A DNA stretch of 64,000 bases from the NCBI GenBank assembly GCA_965214695.1, contig OZ243967.1, positions 1,550,001 through 1,614,000 on the forward strand. The letters run 5' to 3'. Origin of the DNA: JAPOXR01 sp965214695. Lineage in GTDB: Bacteria; Pseudomonadota; Alphaproteobacteria; Rhodobacterales; Rhodobacteraceae. The notes beneath the pieces were generated by a model. The model saw nothing but the letters and a program-made list of their open reading frames with translations, did no database searches and was not told the DNA's origin. Positions 43,680 through 52,366 of the stretch are shown one piece after another. Made by a program: the position numbers and the translations under genes. Within the stretch, counting starts at the first letter, position 1, and each line of letters opens with the position of its first letter.

Positions 43680-44614
43680 GCACCATGTCCGAAGCCCTGG
43701 ATGGCTACCTCGAATACCGGCAGCGCTACGGGCTGACACATTGCAGCCACCTGCCATGGATTCTCGGGCGTTTCGCCCGCTATGCCGACAGCGTTGGTGC
43801 GCAGCGCATCACCTCGCGACTGTTCCTTGACTGGCGGCATTGCTACCCGGACACCAGGGACATCACCTGGGTGACCAGGCTGTCCCATGTGCGCGGCTTT
43901 GCCAGATGGTGCAGGCTCGGTGATCCGGCGGCCGAACTTCCTGCATCGGATTTGATACGCTGCCGGGCGCGCCGGCCGAAGCCGTACATCTACAGAAGGC
44001 AGGAGATCGCCGCCATACTGGACGAGGCCGGACGCCTGCCCTCGCCGGTCGGGCTGCGGGCTGCGACCGGCCAGACCCTGTTCGGCCTGCTGGCGGTGAC
44101 CGGCATGCGGCTCGGCGAGGCGCTGGCGCTCGACGATGGCGACCTGGCCGATTGTGTCCTGACCGTCAGGCAGAGCAAGAACGGACACTGTCGCCTGGTG
44201 CCGGTGGCGGCCGGGACCTGCGAGCGCCTTGCCGCCTACAGGCAGCGCCGCCGCCAGCTGTTCGGCGCCGGCTGCGAGGCGTTCTTCCTGAACGAGAAGG
44301 GGAGGCGCCCGGTCCACAACACGGTGCAGGCCGAGTTCGCCAGCATCGGCAAGCGCATCGGCCTGCGCGATGCCGATGGCGGAGGCCGGAACGGGCGCGG
44401 GCCGCGCATCCATGATCTTCGGCACACCTTCGCCGTCTCGACCATGATCCGCTGGTACCGCGAGGGCGCCGATGTCGGCCAGGAGATCATGCGGCTGACC
44501 ACCATGTTGGGTCACCGCCGGCCTGCCGCCACCTACTGGTATATCGAGGCGGTGCCGGAACTCATGGAGCTGGCCTGCCAGCGGGCGCAGACGGGCCGGG
44601 AGGACGGGCGATGA
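43676..44614 (+). CDS. RIT tyrosine recombinase B
   Basis: Second recombinase, 312 residues. Motifs: VTGMRLGEALALDDGDL, IHDLRHTFAVSTMIRWY, MLGHRRPAATYWYIEAV with the Tyr. This middle member has the shortest N-terminal domain. It starts with an ATGA overlap on gene A and ends with an ATGA overlap on gene C, so the three are translated from one message. Confidence 0.93.
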   Translation: MSTMSEALDGYLEYRQRYGLTHCSHLPWILGRFARYADSVGAQRITSRLFLDWRHCYPDTRDITWVTRLSHVRGFARWCRLGDPAAELPASDLIRCRARRPKPYIYRRQEIAAILDEAGRLPSPVGLRAATGQTLFGLLAVTGMRLGEALALDDGDLADCVLTVRQSKNGHCRLVPVAAGTCERLAAYRQRRRQLFGAGCEAFFLNEKGRRPVHNTVQAEFASIGKRIGLRDADGGGRNGRGPRIHDLRHTFAVSTMIRWYREGADVGQEIMRLTTMLGHRRPAATYWYIEAVPELMELACQRAQTGREDGR

Positions 44615-45621
44615 CGGGGCCGGGCCTTGCCGCGCTCATGCAGCGATTCTTCACCGGGCATTTGGCGATCAGCTTCGGCGCCAGCCCGCATACCATCGCC
44701 AGCTACCGTGACAGCTTCCGGCTGCTGCTGCGCTTTGCCGCCAGGCAGCGGGGCTGCCAGCCGACCGGCCTGGAGATCGGTGATCTCGATGCCGACATGA
44801 TCGGCGACTTCCTGTCGCATCTGGAGACGGCGCGCAAATGCAGCGCCGCCAGCCGCAATGTCAGGCTTGCCGCAATCCGGTCATTCTTCCGCTTCGTCGC
44901 CAACCGGGAACCGCAATACCTGCATCACTGCCGGCGGATCCTTGCCATGCCCGGCAAGCGGCACGACCGGCCGGTGGTCACCTGGCTGGACCGGGACGAG
45001 GCGGCGGCGCTGGTGGCGGCGCCCGATACCGCCAGCTGGATCGGCCGCCGGGACCGGTGCCTGCTCACCTTGGCACTGCAGACCGGGCTCAGGGTTACGG
45101 AGCTCATCTCGCTGATGCATGACGACATCGTGCTCGGGCGCGGTGCGCATGTCCATTGCTGGGGGAAGGGGCGCAAAGAGCGCATGACCCCGCTGCGGGA
45201 GGATTCCATCGCCGCGCTCAAGGCATGGATGGCCGAGCCTCCCGGCCGCATGCCGGACGCGCCGCTGTTCCCGTCCCGGCGCGGCACCGCGCTCAGCCGC
45301 GACGCGGTTGAGCGGATCGTGACACGCCATGTGGCCACGGCCGCCCGCTCCTGCTCGTCGCTCGGGGACAAGCGGGTCACGCCGCATGCGCTGCGCCACA
45401 GCGCGGCAATGGAACTGCTTCGCACGGGGGTGGATTGTGCCGTCATCGCGCTCTGGCTCGGACATGAATCCGTGGAGACGACACAGATCTACCTGCAATC
45501 CGATCCCGGACTGAAGGAACGGGCAATGGAGCGGACGCGCCCGGCCGGTGGGCCGAAAGGCCGCTACCGGCCTCCGGATGACGTGATGGCGTATCTCGAT
45601 GGCCTCGTCACGCCCGGATAA
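44611..45621 (+). CDS. RIT tyrosine recombinase C
   Basis: Third recombinase, 336 residues, similar to XerC/XerD-like integrases: N-terminal SAM-like domain (SPHTIASYRDSFRLLLRFA-type text), QTGLRVTELISLMHDDI, HALRHSAAMELLRTGVD and LGHESVETTQIYLQSD with the nucleophilic Tyr. Its last two codons and stop run into the right terminal repeat. Confidence 0.93.
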   Translation: MTGPGLAALMQRFFTGHLAISFGASPHTIASYRDSFRLLLRFAARQRGCQPTGLEIGDLDADMIGDFLSHLETARKCSAASRNVRLAAIRSFFRFVANREPQYLHHCRRILAMPGKRHDRPVVTWLDRDEAAALVAAPDTASWIGRRDRCLLTLALQTGLRVTELISLMHDDIVLGRGAHVHCWGKGRKERMTPLREDSIAALKAWMAEPPGRMPDAPLFPSRRGTALSRDAVERIVTRHVATAARSCSSLGDKRVTPHALRHSAAMELLRTGVDCAVIALWLGHESVETTQIYLQSDPGLKERAMERTRPAGGPKGRYRPPDDVMAYLDGLVTPG

Positions 45622-45704
45622 TGCCGACAAGCGGCGGGCGGATCAGTTCGGACTCAACGACTTTCGCCGGCCAGTCGGCATTACCGGGTTGTTGGCATTA
45701 TCGA
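45615..45704 (-). repeat. RIT right terminal inverted repeat (90 bp)
   Basis: Exact reverse complement of 42310-42399. It supplies the stop codon and last Arg codon of the small minus-strand gene next to it. Confidence 0.95.
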
Positions 45705-46051
45705 CCTCCGAATGCATCCCTGACCTTGCGGCGAGAGGCGTAGGCTCGAAGATCTCGGTTATGAATCCGCCCTTCCTTCTGCCACCCTTTCTTCAATTCC
45801 AGGCCCATCTTGTCCCAGGCCTCGGGATACCCGTGCCAGATTGCACCTTCACTCGTCGTCTGCGTCTTGCGGGCCACAAACCCGACTCCCTTGCATGTGG
45901 CCTGCAATGTGTTTCCGACCGGTTCTGCAGAATCCAGGATTTCTTGCGCGATCGACGCACTCCACGGCGGGCACTTCACGCCCGGATTTTGAGCGGTGAT
46001 CGGTTCGCAATGCCGTGGACTTGCCCTGTAGATTCGATTTTCGTCACACAT
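45698..46051 (-). CDS. small protein, 3' end altered by RIT insertion
   Basis: 117 residues, function not recognised. The reading VGFVARKTQTTSEGAIWHGY followed by PEAWDKMGLELKKGWQKEGR looks like a real conserved protein rather than a chance frame. Its TAA stop (45698-45700) and final Arg codon lie in the RIT terminal repeat. If the RIT is removed and the flanks are joined at TCGAT, the frame would add about a dozen codons and end at a TGA overlapping the TTG start of the ImmA/IrrE gene. So it was probably the first gene of a two-gene unit with that peptidase. The ATG at 46051 has GGTGGG upstream; the frame is open to 46075. Confidence 0.6.
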   Translation of the reverse strand: MCDENRIYRASPRHCEPITAQNPGVKCPPWSASIAQEILDSAEPVGNTLQATCKGVGFVARKTQTTSEGAIWHGYPEAWDKMGLELKKGWQKEGRIHNRDLRAYASRRKVRDAFGGR

Positions 46052-46239
46052 CGCGACCCACCGTGCGATCGACAATTCGGCTCAGTGACTCCGTTCTGGA
46101 ATCAGAATGTGACATTGGTCGCCAATGGACTCTAGTGCTGTCGTCGGGTGTCAACAACCCAGGCACCCGATGGATCCTGGTGTCGCCCATCGACACCTGC
46201 ATACGACGCCACCCCGCCCTCCAGCCGGTTTCCGGCATC

Positions 46240-46670
46240 GGGTCCATAAATCTGCCGGCTATCCGGATGTCATAGCGCCATGGCATCAATCATCATGGCC
46301 GCACCCTCTGCAGATACCGGTGTATCGCCCGGCGAGGTCGAGGCCTGCCCGGCGCACTCCATGGAGAAGCAGCACCGGACTTCGCTGGACCGAGAGCACC
46401 ACCGCTTGTCCTGGCACCGTCTCTTCGGCAAGGCTGCACCATGCTGCCGTCCATGAGGGCAGATTGCTGGTGCCCATCGGCTGGCAGGTCAGCGCCTTCA
46501 AGGTCGACGTCCGCGACCGGTGGACCGGCAGGTCGCTGGATCAGCAACTCTCCCGCCTGCGCCCGGTGGCCAGCAATGCCCGCCATGTCCTGCCGGGCTG
46601 GCACCGCCCCTGCAACCCTTCCTCGCGGATGCAAGCACCTGGCCCGGCTGGCATGGGGTCAAAAACTTCC
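46240..46670 (+). pseudogene. decayed copy of the DruA-ISAs1 transposase 5' end
   Basis: Broken frames match the beginning of the transposase at 24784-26574: SWHRLFGKAA, then after a frameshift IGWQVSAFKVDVRDRWTGRS and QQLSRLRPVASNARHVLPGW. The remainder, including the whole DDE domain, is missing. It shows that the same element was present earlier at this locus and has decayed. Confidence 0.75.
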
Positions 46671-46742
46671 AGTGAGCCCATGTAATTCAGAGTGATTGAT
46701 CACTTCCAGACTAACCCCCCAACCCGCATGGCCAGATCCGTT

Positions 46743-46768
46743 GTTTACCTGTTAGGTTACCCGTGTAA
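46743..46768 (+). promoter_or_regulatory. TTACC direct-repeat motif upstream of porin 5
   Basis: Reads TTTACC, TGTTAG, GTTACC, CGTGTAA, 250 bases before the start codon. A second partial copy of the adjoining sequence (CCCATGTAATTCAGAGTGA) lies about 65 bases further upstream at 46678-46696. Confidence 0.48.
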
Positions 46769-46871
46769 AATTAGACGAAAAATAGTCCGACAACTAACCT
46801 TAAACGTCAGATAGGTTGGAGATTTGTTCGCTGATCTGACTCAAATCACTGCAATCAAACCACCCCATACA

Positions 46872-46992
46872 GTTCCTTGAGGCGACTCCATAATACCACC
46901 CCCATCCGCCATTGATTGTGCCATTCGCACGGTGGGCTCAGGAAGACCATCTCCTCCACCGAAGAGACAACAATTCAAGTGACGAGGATACA
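46872..46992 (+). promoter_or_regulatory. shared porin leader, copy 5
   Basis: Leader block practically identical to copy 4, including the preceding CAAACCACCCCATACA. Upstream of that the sequence diverges from copies 3 and 4 until the TTACC motif. Confidence 0.7.
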
Positions 46993-48540
46993 ATGAAGAA
47001 ACTGTTGATTGCATCGACTGCCCTTTCCCTGGCAGGCGGTGCGGCATTTGCCGAGATGGCGATTACCGTCAGTGGCGATGCAGAACTGGGCGTGGACTAT
47101 GCCTCCGAGCCGGTGGCGGATGCCACGACCGGCGCCGTTGGCTCAAAGCACAGCTTCGTGCACGAGGTCGGCATCGACTTCGAAGGTTCCGGCACCACCG
47201 ATGGCGGTCTGACCTTCGGCGGCGAGGCCGGCTTCGATACCGGTGACGACGTGGTCAATACCGGAACCGTGCATGTGAGCGGCTCGTTTGGCAAGCTGAC
47301 CATCGGCGACAATGATGCAGCCGACCTCACCGCTGGCGGCATTGCCGATATCGGCATGAACGGCATCGGTGTCGACGACATGGTCGAGGGGCTGAGAGGC
47401 ACTACCGCTGCGCAACTCCGCTATGACAACGATTTCGGCCAGATCAAGATCGCCATCTCGGCGGGGACGAAGGATGGTTCGGCTGCGGTGGCTGCGGTTC
47501 CTGCCACTGTGTGGTACATTACAGGTCCCACGATGACCGATCATGTCTATTATCCGGACCTTAGAAGGACCGGTGCCGGGGCGGTGCATCCAGATGGCGT
47601 TATCATTCACCGGCCTGGTGCTAATGCTGGTGATGCGCCCATTCCTTCAAGTTACTCGATCAGTTGGGACAGCACCGCGGAGATGTACCTCGGTCCATAT
47701 TCTGTCTCTGTCGAGAATACCCCTGCCGTTCCTGCGACTCTCGCTCCTACGGCGACTAATGAGTTTGATATGGCGCTTGGTGTCATTCATAGAAGTAGAG
47801 ACGGGACGGATAGCGCCGCTGAAAATAACGTAGTTATGGTCGACGTTGATGGCCAGCCAGCCGCGGGCGCTGCAGCAAATAAGGCTCCAGTAAACATCTA
47901 CGGGTTCAAAAGAAATGATTCCGACGAGATTGTTGGGCCGGAAGGCGTTACGGTAACGGCAAATCATAAGGAAGCGTTTGAACATTATGAGGCCAACTAT
48001 GATCTCGGTAAGGACGAGATGGTTGGTGGTGAAAACGCAGGGACGGGTGTAGGCGAAACACTAGTAGTGAACGCCGACAGGGTTAAGTTCAACAGCAACG
48101 CAGTGGCCGCTGTCCCGGCCGTCGCATCCGATTCCGAGTTTGCCTTCGGCATGAGCTTCAATGCTGGCGGTGTCACCATCGGTGTCGGCTACGACAGCAA
48201 CAAGACTGTCAACATGGGTGCTGGCTTCACCACCGGTGAGATCACCACCAACCTCCTCTACGTCAAGACCGAGGATAACGAGGACACCGAGGTGGACGAG
48301 GAAATGACCGGCATGGGCGTCGATATGGCATACACCATGGGCGCATCGAAGGTCACTCTGGCCTATGGTCGCAGGAAGCCGGAGATGGGTGAGGCCATGG
48401 ATGCCGTGGGCATGGACGTGGAACATGATCTCGGCGGTGATGCCACGTTGAAAGCGGGCTTCGGCAAGGTCGACAAGATGGTCGGCACGGAGATTGTCAG
48501 CGAGAACAAGGCCAGCATCGGTCTGATGTTCGCGTTCTGA
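46993..48540 (+). CDS. outer-membrane porin, paralogue 5
   Basis: 515-residue porin. The first 173 residues differ from porins 1 and 4 at only a few positions (FEGSGTTDGG instead of FTASGTTDGG). The insert, about 174-367, is distinct again but keeps VNIYGFKRNDSDEIVG and YDLGKDEMVGGEN. The C-terminal part carries some substitutions resembling porin 3 (GASKVTLAYGR, KVDKMV), so it looks like a mosaic of the porin 1/4 and porin 3 types. Ends in Phe. Confidence 0.92.
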   Translation: MKKLLIASTALSLAGGAAFAEMAITVSGDAELGVDYASEPVADATTGAVGSKHSFVHEVGIDFEGSGTTDGGLTFGGEAGFDTGDDVVNTGTVHVSGSFGKLTIGDNDAADLTAGGIADIGMNGIGVDDMVEGLRGTTAAQLRYDNDFGQIKIAISAGTKDGSAAVAAVPATVWYITGPTMTDHVYYPDLRRTGAGAVHPDGVIIHRPGANAGDAPIPSSYSISWDSTAEMYLGPYSVSVENTPAVPATLAPTATNEFDMALGVIHRSRDGTDSAAENNVVMVDVDGQPAAGAAANKAPVNIYGFKRNDSDEIVGPEGVTVTANHKEAFEHYEANYDLGKDEMVGGENAGTGVGETLVVNADRVKFNSNAVAAVPAVASDSEFAFGMSFNAGGVTIGVGYDSNKTVNMGAGFTTGEITTNLLYVKTEDNEDTEVDEEMTGMGVDMAYTMGASKVTLAYGRRKPEMGEAMDAVGMDVEHDLGGDATLKAGFGKVDKMVGTEIVSENKASIGLMFAF

Positions 48541-48562
48541 ACACTGGCTCATAGCAATCTGG

Positions 48563-48589
48563 AAAGGGAGCGGCTTGGCCGCTCCCTTT
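48563..48589 (+). terminator. porin 5 terminator hairpin
   Basis: Stem AAAGGGAGCGGC, loop TTG, then TTTTGGTTTGGTT, the same as after porin 4. Confidence 0.87.
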
Positions 48590-48850
48590 TGGTTTGGTTG
48601 TTACCGCAGGGCGCGGCCCTTGAGGATTGCCTTGTTGCCAAATTTGCGGCGGGGTGGTTGGGCGGACATCGATCTTGCAGGTGGGATCTTTAGCTGCACT
48701 GGTAATCCAAGACCTCACTCATTCAAGTGCGGAATCAACGCCTTCGGTTCATCAAAAGGACCTTCAGAGCGTTTGTGCCAGCACACAGTCAGTTTTTCAA
48801 ACTGAAGGTGCCGGACAATTCCGATTGCAGCCGTGACGACACTGGAGAGG

Positions 48851-49756
48851 TTACGCCGAATGATCGTCAGTTTCATCCGCAATCCTCAAGAGCTGCTGAC
48901 CGTAACCGCTGGGCAGCATGGCTCGTCCGGTGGATGCCAATTCTGAGGCCGTAATCCAGCCGTTTCGGTAGGCAATTTCCTCGGGAACCATGACGCGGGT
49001 GCCTAAGTTTTCTGAGATTGCGCGAATATGATTTGCTGCATCCAAAATCCTGGCTGGGGTGCCGGCGTCAAACCACGAAACCTCCTCCTGCAGACGGACC
49101 AGTCGTAGCTTGCCTGCAGACAAGAATTCATCGTTGACATCAGAGATTTCCAATTCGCCGCGGCCGCTAGGCTCGATGCAGGATGCGACCTCAAATGCAG
49201 TATTGTCATAAAAGTATATTCCGGGCACGATCCAGTTTGAGCTGGGTCGGTCGGGTTTTTCCGTAATCTTCTCCGGCTTCCCCGATCCGTCAAACGAAAC
49301 GACGCCGTAACTTTCCGGATTTGGCACCTGAACACCGAATATCGTGCATCCGCCCGGGTCTCCGGCCGCTTCCCTCATGCTGTCAGGCAGGCTCTGGCCA
49401 ACCACGATGTTGTCACCGAGAACCAACATGCATCTTTGGCCGCCGACGAATTCTTCAGCGTCGAGCAAGGCCGCAGCAATTCCCTTGGGCTCCGGCTGCA
49501 CCACGAAACTGATCGACACTCCCCAATGTCTTCCATCACCCAAGAGCTCTTCCAGGAACCGACGATTTACAGGATTTGCCACGACTAGGATCTCGCGGAT
49601 GCCAGCCAACATCGTCAGCGCAAATGCATAGTAGATCATCGGCTTGTCATAGACCGGGAGCAATTCCTTGCTCAGGACGCTGGTCATTGGATAGAGTCTG
49701 GAACCTCTGCCAGCGGCCAACACCACCCCGCGTGTTTCCTGTCCTCTCAATTTCAT
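48851..49756 (-). CDS. rmlA: glucose-1-phosphate thymidylyltransferase
   Basis: 301-residue nucleotidyltransferase that makes dTDP-glucose, the first step to dTDP-rhamnose and other deoxysugars. Motifs: GVVLAAGRGSRLYPMTSVLS with KELLPVYDKPMIYYA, LVLGDNIVVG, EKPDRPSSNWIVPGIYFYD and EVSWFDAGTPARILDAA. The rmlB, rmlC and rmlD genes are not adjacent, so it is not in a normal rml operon. The ATG at 49756 (MKLRGQETRGVVLAAG) is preferred over 49783. Confidence 0.92.
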   Translation of the reverse strand: MKLRGQETRGVVLAAGRGSRLYPMTSVLSKELLPVYDKPMIYYAFALTMLAGIREILVVANPVNRRFLEELLGDGRHWGVSISFVVQPEPKGIAAALLDAEEFVGGQRCMLVLGDNIVVGQSLPDSMREAAGDPGGCTIFGVQVPNPESYGVVSFDGSGKPEKITEKPDRPSSNWIVPGIYFYDNTAFEVASCIEPSGRGELEISDVNDEFLSAGKLRLVRLQEEVSWFDAGTPARILDAANHIRAISENLGTRVMVPEEIAYRNGWITASELASTGRAMLPSGYGQQLLRIADETDDHSA

Positions 49757-50253
49757 GCTCCTTACTCCGGTGCACTCCGGCACGACTTATTGGCTTGGCA
49801 AGACCGGAACAACCCGGATTGGCCATATAGAACGGAATTCCGGACTTCGAACCCAACCAGACAGCATTTTGTGATCGTCTGCCTTCGGTGACTCGGCTTG
49901 GCTAACCGGTTTCAGCAATTCGATCCTGCATGGCTACGACAAGAACGACCCAACCGATCCACAAAAGATCGGATCATGGGTCTAGGGATCATCGGACCAG
50001 AGAGTAGCGGCCCACGCTGACCCCGATGCCATCAACCTCGTCCGAATACCCTGTACGTGTTGGTAGGGTTGAGGCGGCCCCTCTCGATGTCGTCGGCCAG
50101 CGAAGCTGGTAGTGGTGTTTCCAGTCCGAAAGCAGGAGGAATGATGCCGGTTACGATATTGATCGGCGACTGGTAGGTTGACCCACAGGAGACCAGAGAT
50201 TCTTCCTTGGCTCCGCCGAGTGCGAGTTGTTCCGGATTTGGAGATACCGTGAC
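49757..50253. other. intergenic region between rmlA and the GT4 gene
   Basis: About 500 bases between divergently oriented genes. Both promoters should lie here. A minus-strand open frame at 50032-50472 has no recognisable features and overlaps the GT4 gene. Confidence 0.35.
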
Positions 50254-51339
50254 ATGACGGACGAACTGCCCAATATTGTCGTCTCGAACCTCCACCGGAG
50301 ATTTACCGGCGTTTCGGCCACGGTGAAGACGCTGGTCCCGATCCAGCGGCAATCGGTTGACATCGCTGCGGTTGATACCGGCAATCTGGGACTTGGAGAT
50401 GAATGGACTGTTGGCCGGTTGCTTGTCGCTGGTTTTCGAAGGCCACAGCCAGCCAGGTTTCGGGTGTTTCATGTTCGGCGCAGCATCGAGATGTTGCTGG
50501 GCATTATCCTGAGAGACCTGTTGCGCCAGCGATGGAAGCTGGTTTTCACGGCCGCGTCCCGACGCAGGCCTGGCTCGGTTCAGGGATATCTCATCGGCCG
50601 CATGGATGCCGTGGTGGCGGTGTCAAGCTTCAGCGCCAACCTTCAGAATTGGTACAGCATGATTATTCCACATGGTGTGGATTGCACGCTTTTTTGTCCG
50701 GCCGGAATTCCTGGAGAGGCCTCGAACTCCAGCAGGATTCCCGTCGGTCGTTTGATCGGTCATGTGGCCAGGATCAGACCAGCGAAGGGCCCTAGTATCT
50801 TTGTCGATGCCATGATCAGGGTGCTGCCGGAATTCCCGGATGCTGTCGGTGTGCTGATTGGCTCTTGCCGGCCCAAGGACAGAAAATTCAAACAGTCACT
50901 TGTTGCGAAGATCGATGCCGCTGGACTGGGCGGCCGAATTGTCTTTGTCGACGAGGTTGTCCATAAAGAGCTGGCCGCGATTTACCGGGAGATGTATGTC
51001 TGCGTGTCCTGCTCCCGGAGTGAGGGATTTGGCCTTACCGTGCTGGAGTCCCTTGCCAGTGGAACGCCTGTCATAACCACAAGGACCGGCGCCGCACCGG
51101 ACCTCTTAGACGACGAGACCGGCGTGTTCTTCGACATTGATGATATTGACGCCCTGGTCAGGGAATTGCGCCTTTTCCTCGCCAACCCGCAAATGGTCGA
51201 AAAAATGGGAAGGGTGGCACGCGACCGTGCGGTCGGCCAGCACTCGGTCGAGACCGAGTCGCAGTCACTGATCCACCTCTACCGACAACTGACCGAAGGA
51301 CAAGTTCCCGAGAGACAGCATCCCGAACAATCTGGCTGA
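50254..51339 (+). CDS. family 4 glycosyltransferase
   Basis: 361-residue GT-B glycosyltransferase. The acceptor half contains RRFTGVSATVKTLVP and a VVAVSSFSANLQNWY region followed by IIPHGVDCTLFCPAG. The donor half has IGHVARIRPAKGPSIFVDAM and the GT4 retaining signature SRSEGFGLTVLESLASGTPV, with the E-x7-E pair. It probably adds a sugar in lipopolysaccharide or capsule synthesis, fitting rmlA and manC in the window, but acceptor and donor are unknown. The ATG at 50254 (MTDELPNIVVSN) is chosen over 50227. It converges on dapB. Confidence 0.86.
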   Translation: MTDELPNIVVSNLHRRFTGVSATVKTLVPIQRQSVDIAAVDTGNLGLGDEWTVGRLLVAGFRRPQPARFRVFHVRRSIEMLLGIILRDLLRQRWKLVFTAASRRRPGSVQGYLIGRMDAVVAVSSFSANLQNWYSMIIPHGVDCTLFCPAGIPGEASNSSRIPVGRLIGHVARIRPAKGPSIFVDAMIRVLPEFPDAVGVLIGSCRPKDRKFKQSLVAKIDAAGLGGRIVFVDEVVHKELAAIYREMYVCVSCSRSEGFGLTVLESLASGTPVITTRTGAAPDLLDDETGVFFDIDDIDALVRELRLFLANPQMVEKMGRVARDRAVGQHSVETESQSLIHLYRQLTEGQVPERQHPEQSG

Positions 51340-51399
51340 TCCCCACTGCGCTGTTCGTGGTCGGGGCGGAGTTCGATGTGCCCACAGGTCACTTCCTCG

Positions 51400-52197
51400 T
51401 CACAATCCCAGCACATCTTTCATGTCATACTGGCCGAAAGGCTTCCCCCTTGCCCACAGGGCCGCGGCCAGCGCACCCCTGGCATAGATGCTTCGGTCGG
51501 TTGCGACGTGGCGCAGGATGATTCGCTCGCCGTTGGCCGCCAGGATGACATCATGCTCGCCGACCACATCGCCGCCGCGGATTGCCGAATAGCCAATTGA
51601 TCCCTTTTTGCGAGGCCCTGGATTGCCGACATGGCATAAAGCGGTCGATCCGCTGCCGTCACTTCCCCGTCCCTTTTCTGCCGCCCGTCCCAGCATCAAT
51701 GCTGTCCCCGATGGCGCATCGACCTTGTGCCGGTGATGGGTCTCGACGATCTCGATGTCGAATTCGTCATCAAGTGCCCGAGCAACAATTTCGGTCAATC
51801 TGGTCAGAAGATTGATTCCAAGACTCATGTTGCCGGAACAGACGATGACCGAGTTGCGCGACGCGTCAGCGATTGCCGAGCGCTGATCTTCATCCATGCC
51901 GGTCGTTCCAATCACGTGGATAATTTGTCTGTCGGCGGCGACGGCCGCATTGGCCACCGAATTCTCGGGGGTTGTGAAGTCGATGATGGCATCTACCGCA
52001 CGAAAGACTGCTGACGGGTCGCCATCAACTTGGCAGGACGACCCACACTCCTGCAAACAATCCATCAGGGGGTTGCCAATCCAGGGGTGACCGGGATGTT
52101 CGCTTGCTGCCGCCAGTGTCATGCCATCCCTGGCGCTTGCCGCTATGGCGATTTCCCTGCCCATGCGGCCTGACACGCCGGCTATGCCAATCTTCAT
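51400..52197 (-). CDS. dapB: 4-hydroxy-tetrahydrodipicolinate reductase
   Basis: Second enzyme of the diaminopimelate/lysine pathway, 265 residues. The nucleotide-binding motif GIAGVSGRMGREIA is at the N-terminus, IIDFTTPENS and GTTGM follow, and the active-site block is EIVETHHRHKVDAPSGTALM. The tail ASFGQYDMKDVLGL-like ending (GKPFGQYDMKDVLGL) is family-typical. The ATG at 52197 (MKIGIAGVSG) is the family start; the open frame runs to 52233. In some alphaproteobacteria dapB neighbours rbfA/truB; here it is about 36 kb away. Confidence 0.95.
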   Translation of the reverse strand: MKIGIAGVSGRMGREIAIAASARDGMTLAAASEHPGHPWIGNPLMDCLQECGSSCQVDGDPSAVFRAVDAIIDFTTPENSVANAAVAADRQIIHVIGTTGMDEDQRSAIADASRNSVIVCSGNMSLGINLLTRLTEIVARALDDEFDIEIVETHHRHKVDAPSGTALMLGRAAEKGRGSDGSGSTALCHVGNPGPRKKGSIGYSAIRGGDVVGEHDVILAANGERIILRHVATDRSIYARGALAAALWARGKPFGQYDMKDVLGL

Positions 52198-52366
52198 CGG
52201 TTCCACGACAATTCTCCTGCTTGATCGGTTCATTCCGGACCTTCGCTGTCACCATTGGGAAACCATGCCGTGCGGTTGCCTGCAACATATTTTCGAGTTT
52301 CACCGACTCGATCAATTATCCCTGGTCAGGACAGGCACGGCCCTGTCGTTCAATTCCGAGGCACCC

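Larger units (their letters stand above)
42310..45704 (+). mobile_element. RIT (recombinase-in-trio) element
   Basis: A 3395-bp element bounded by exact 90-bp inverted repeats and filled by three consecutive tyrosine recombinase genes on one strand, joined by ATGA overlaps. This is the defining arrangement of RIT elements. No passenger gene is present. The element is intact: all three recombinases keep their Arg, His-x-x-Arg, His/Arg and Tyr motifs. Confidence 0.93.

Noticed and set aside
50032..50472. 146-codon minus-strand frame upstream of and into the GT4 gene
   Set aside because: Overlaps a well-supported glycosyltransferase gene on the other strand and has no features.
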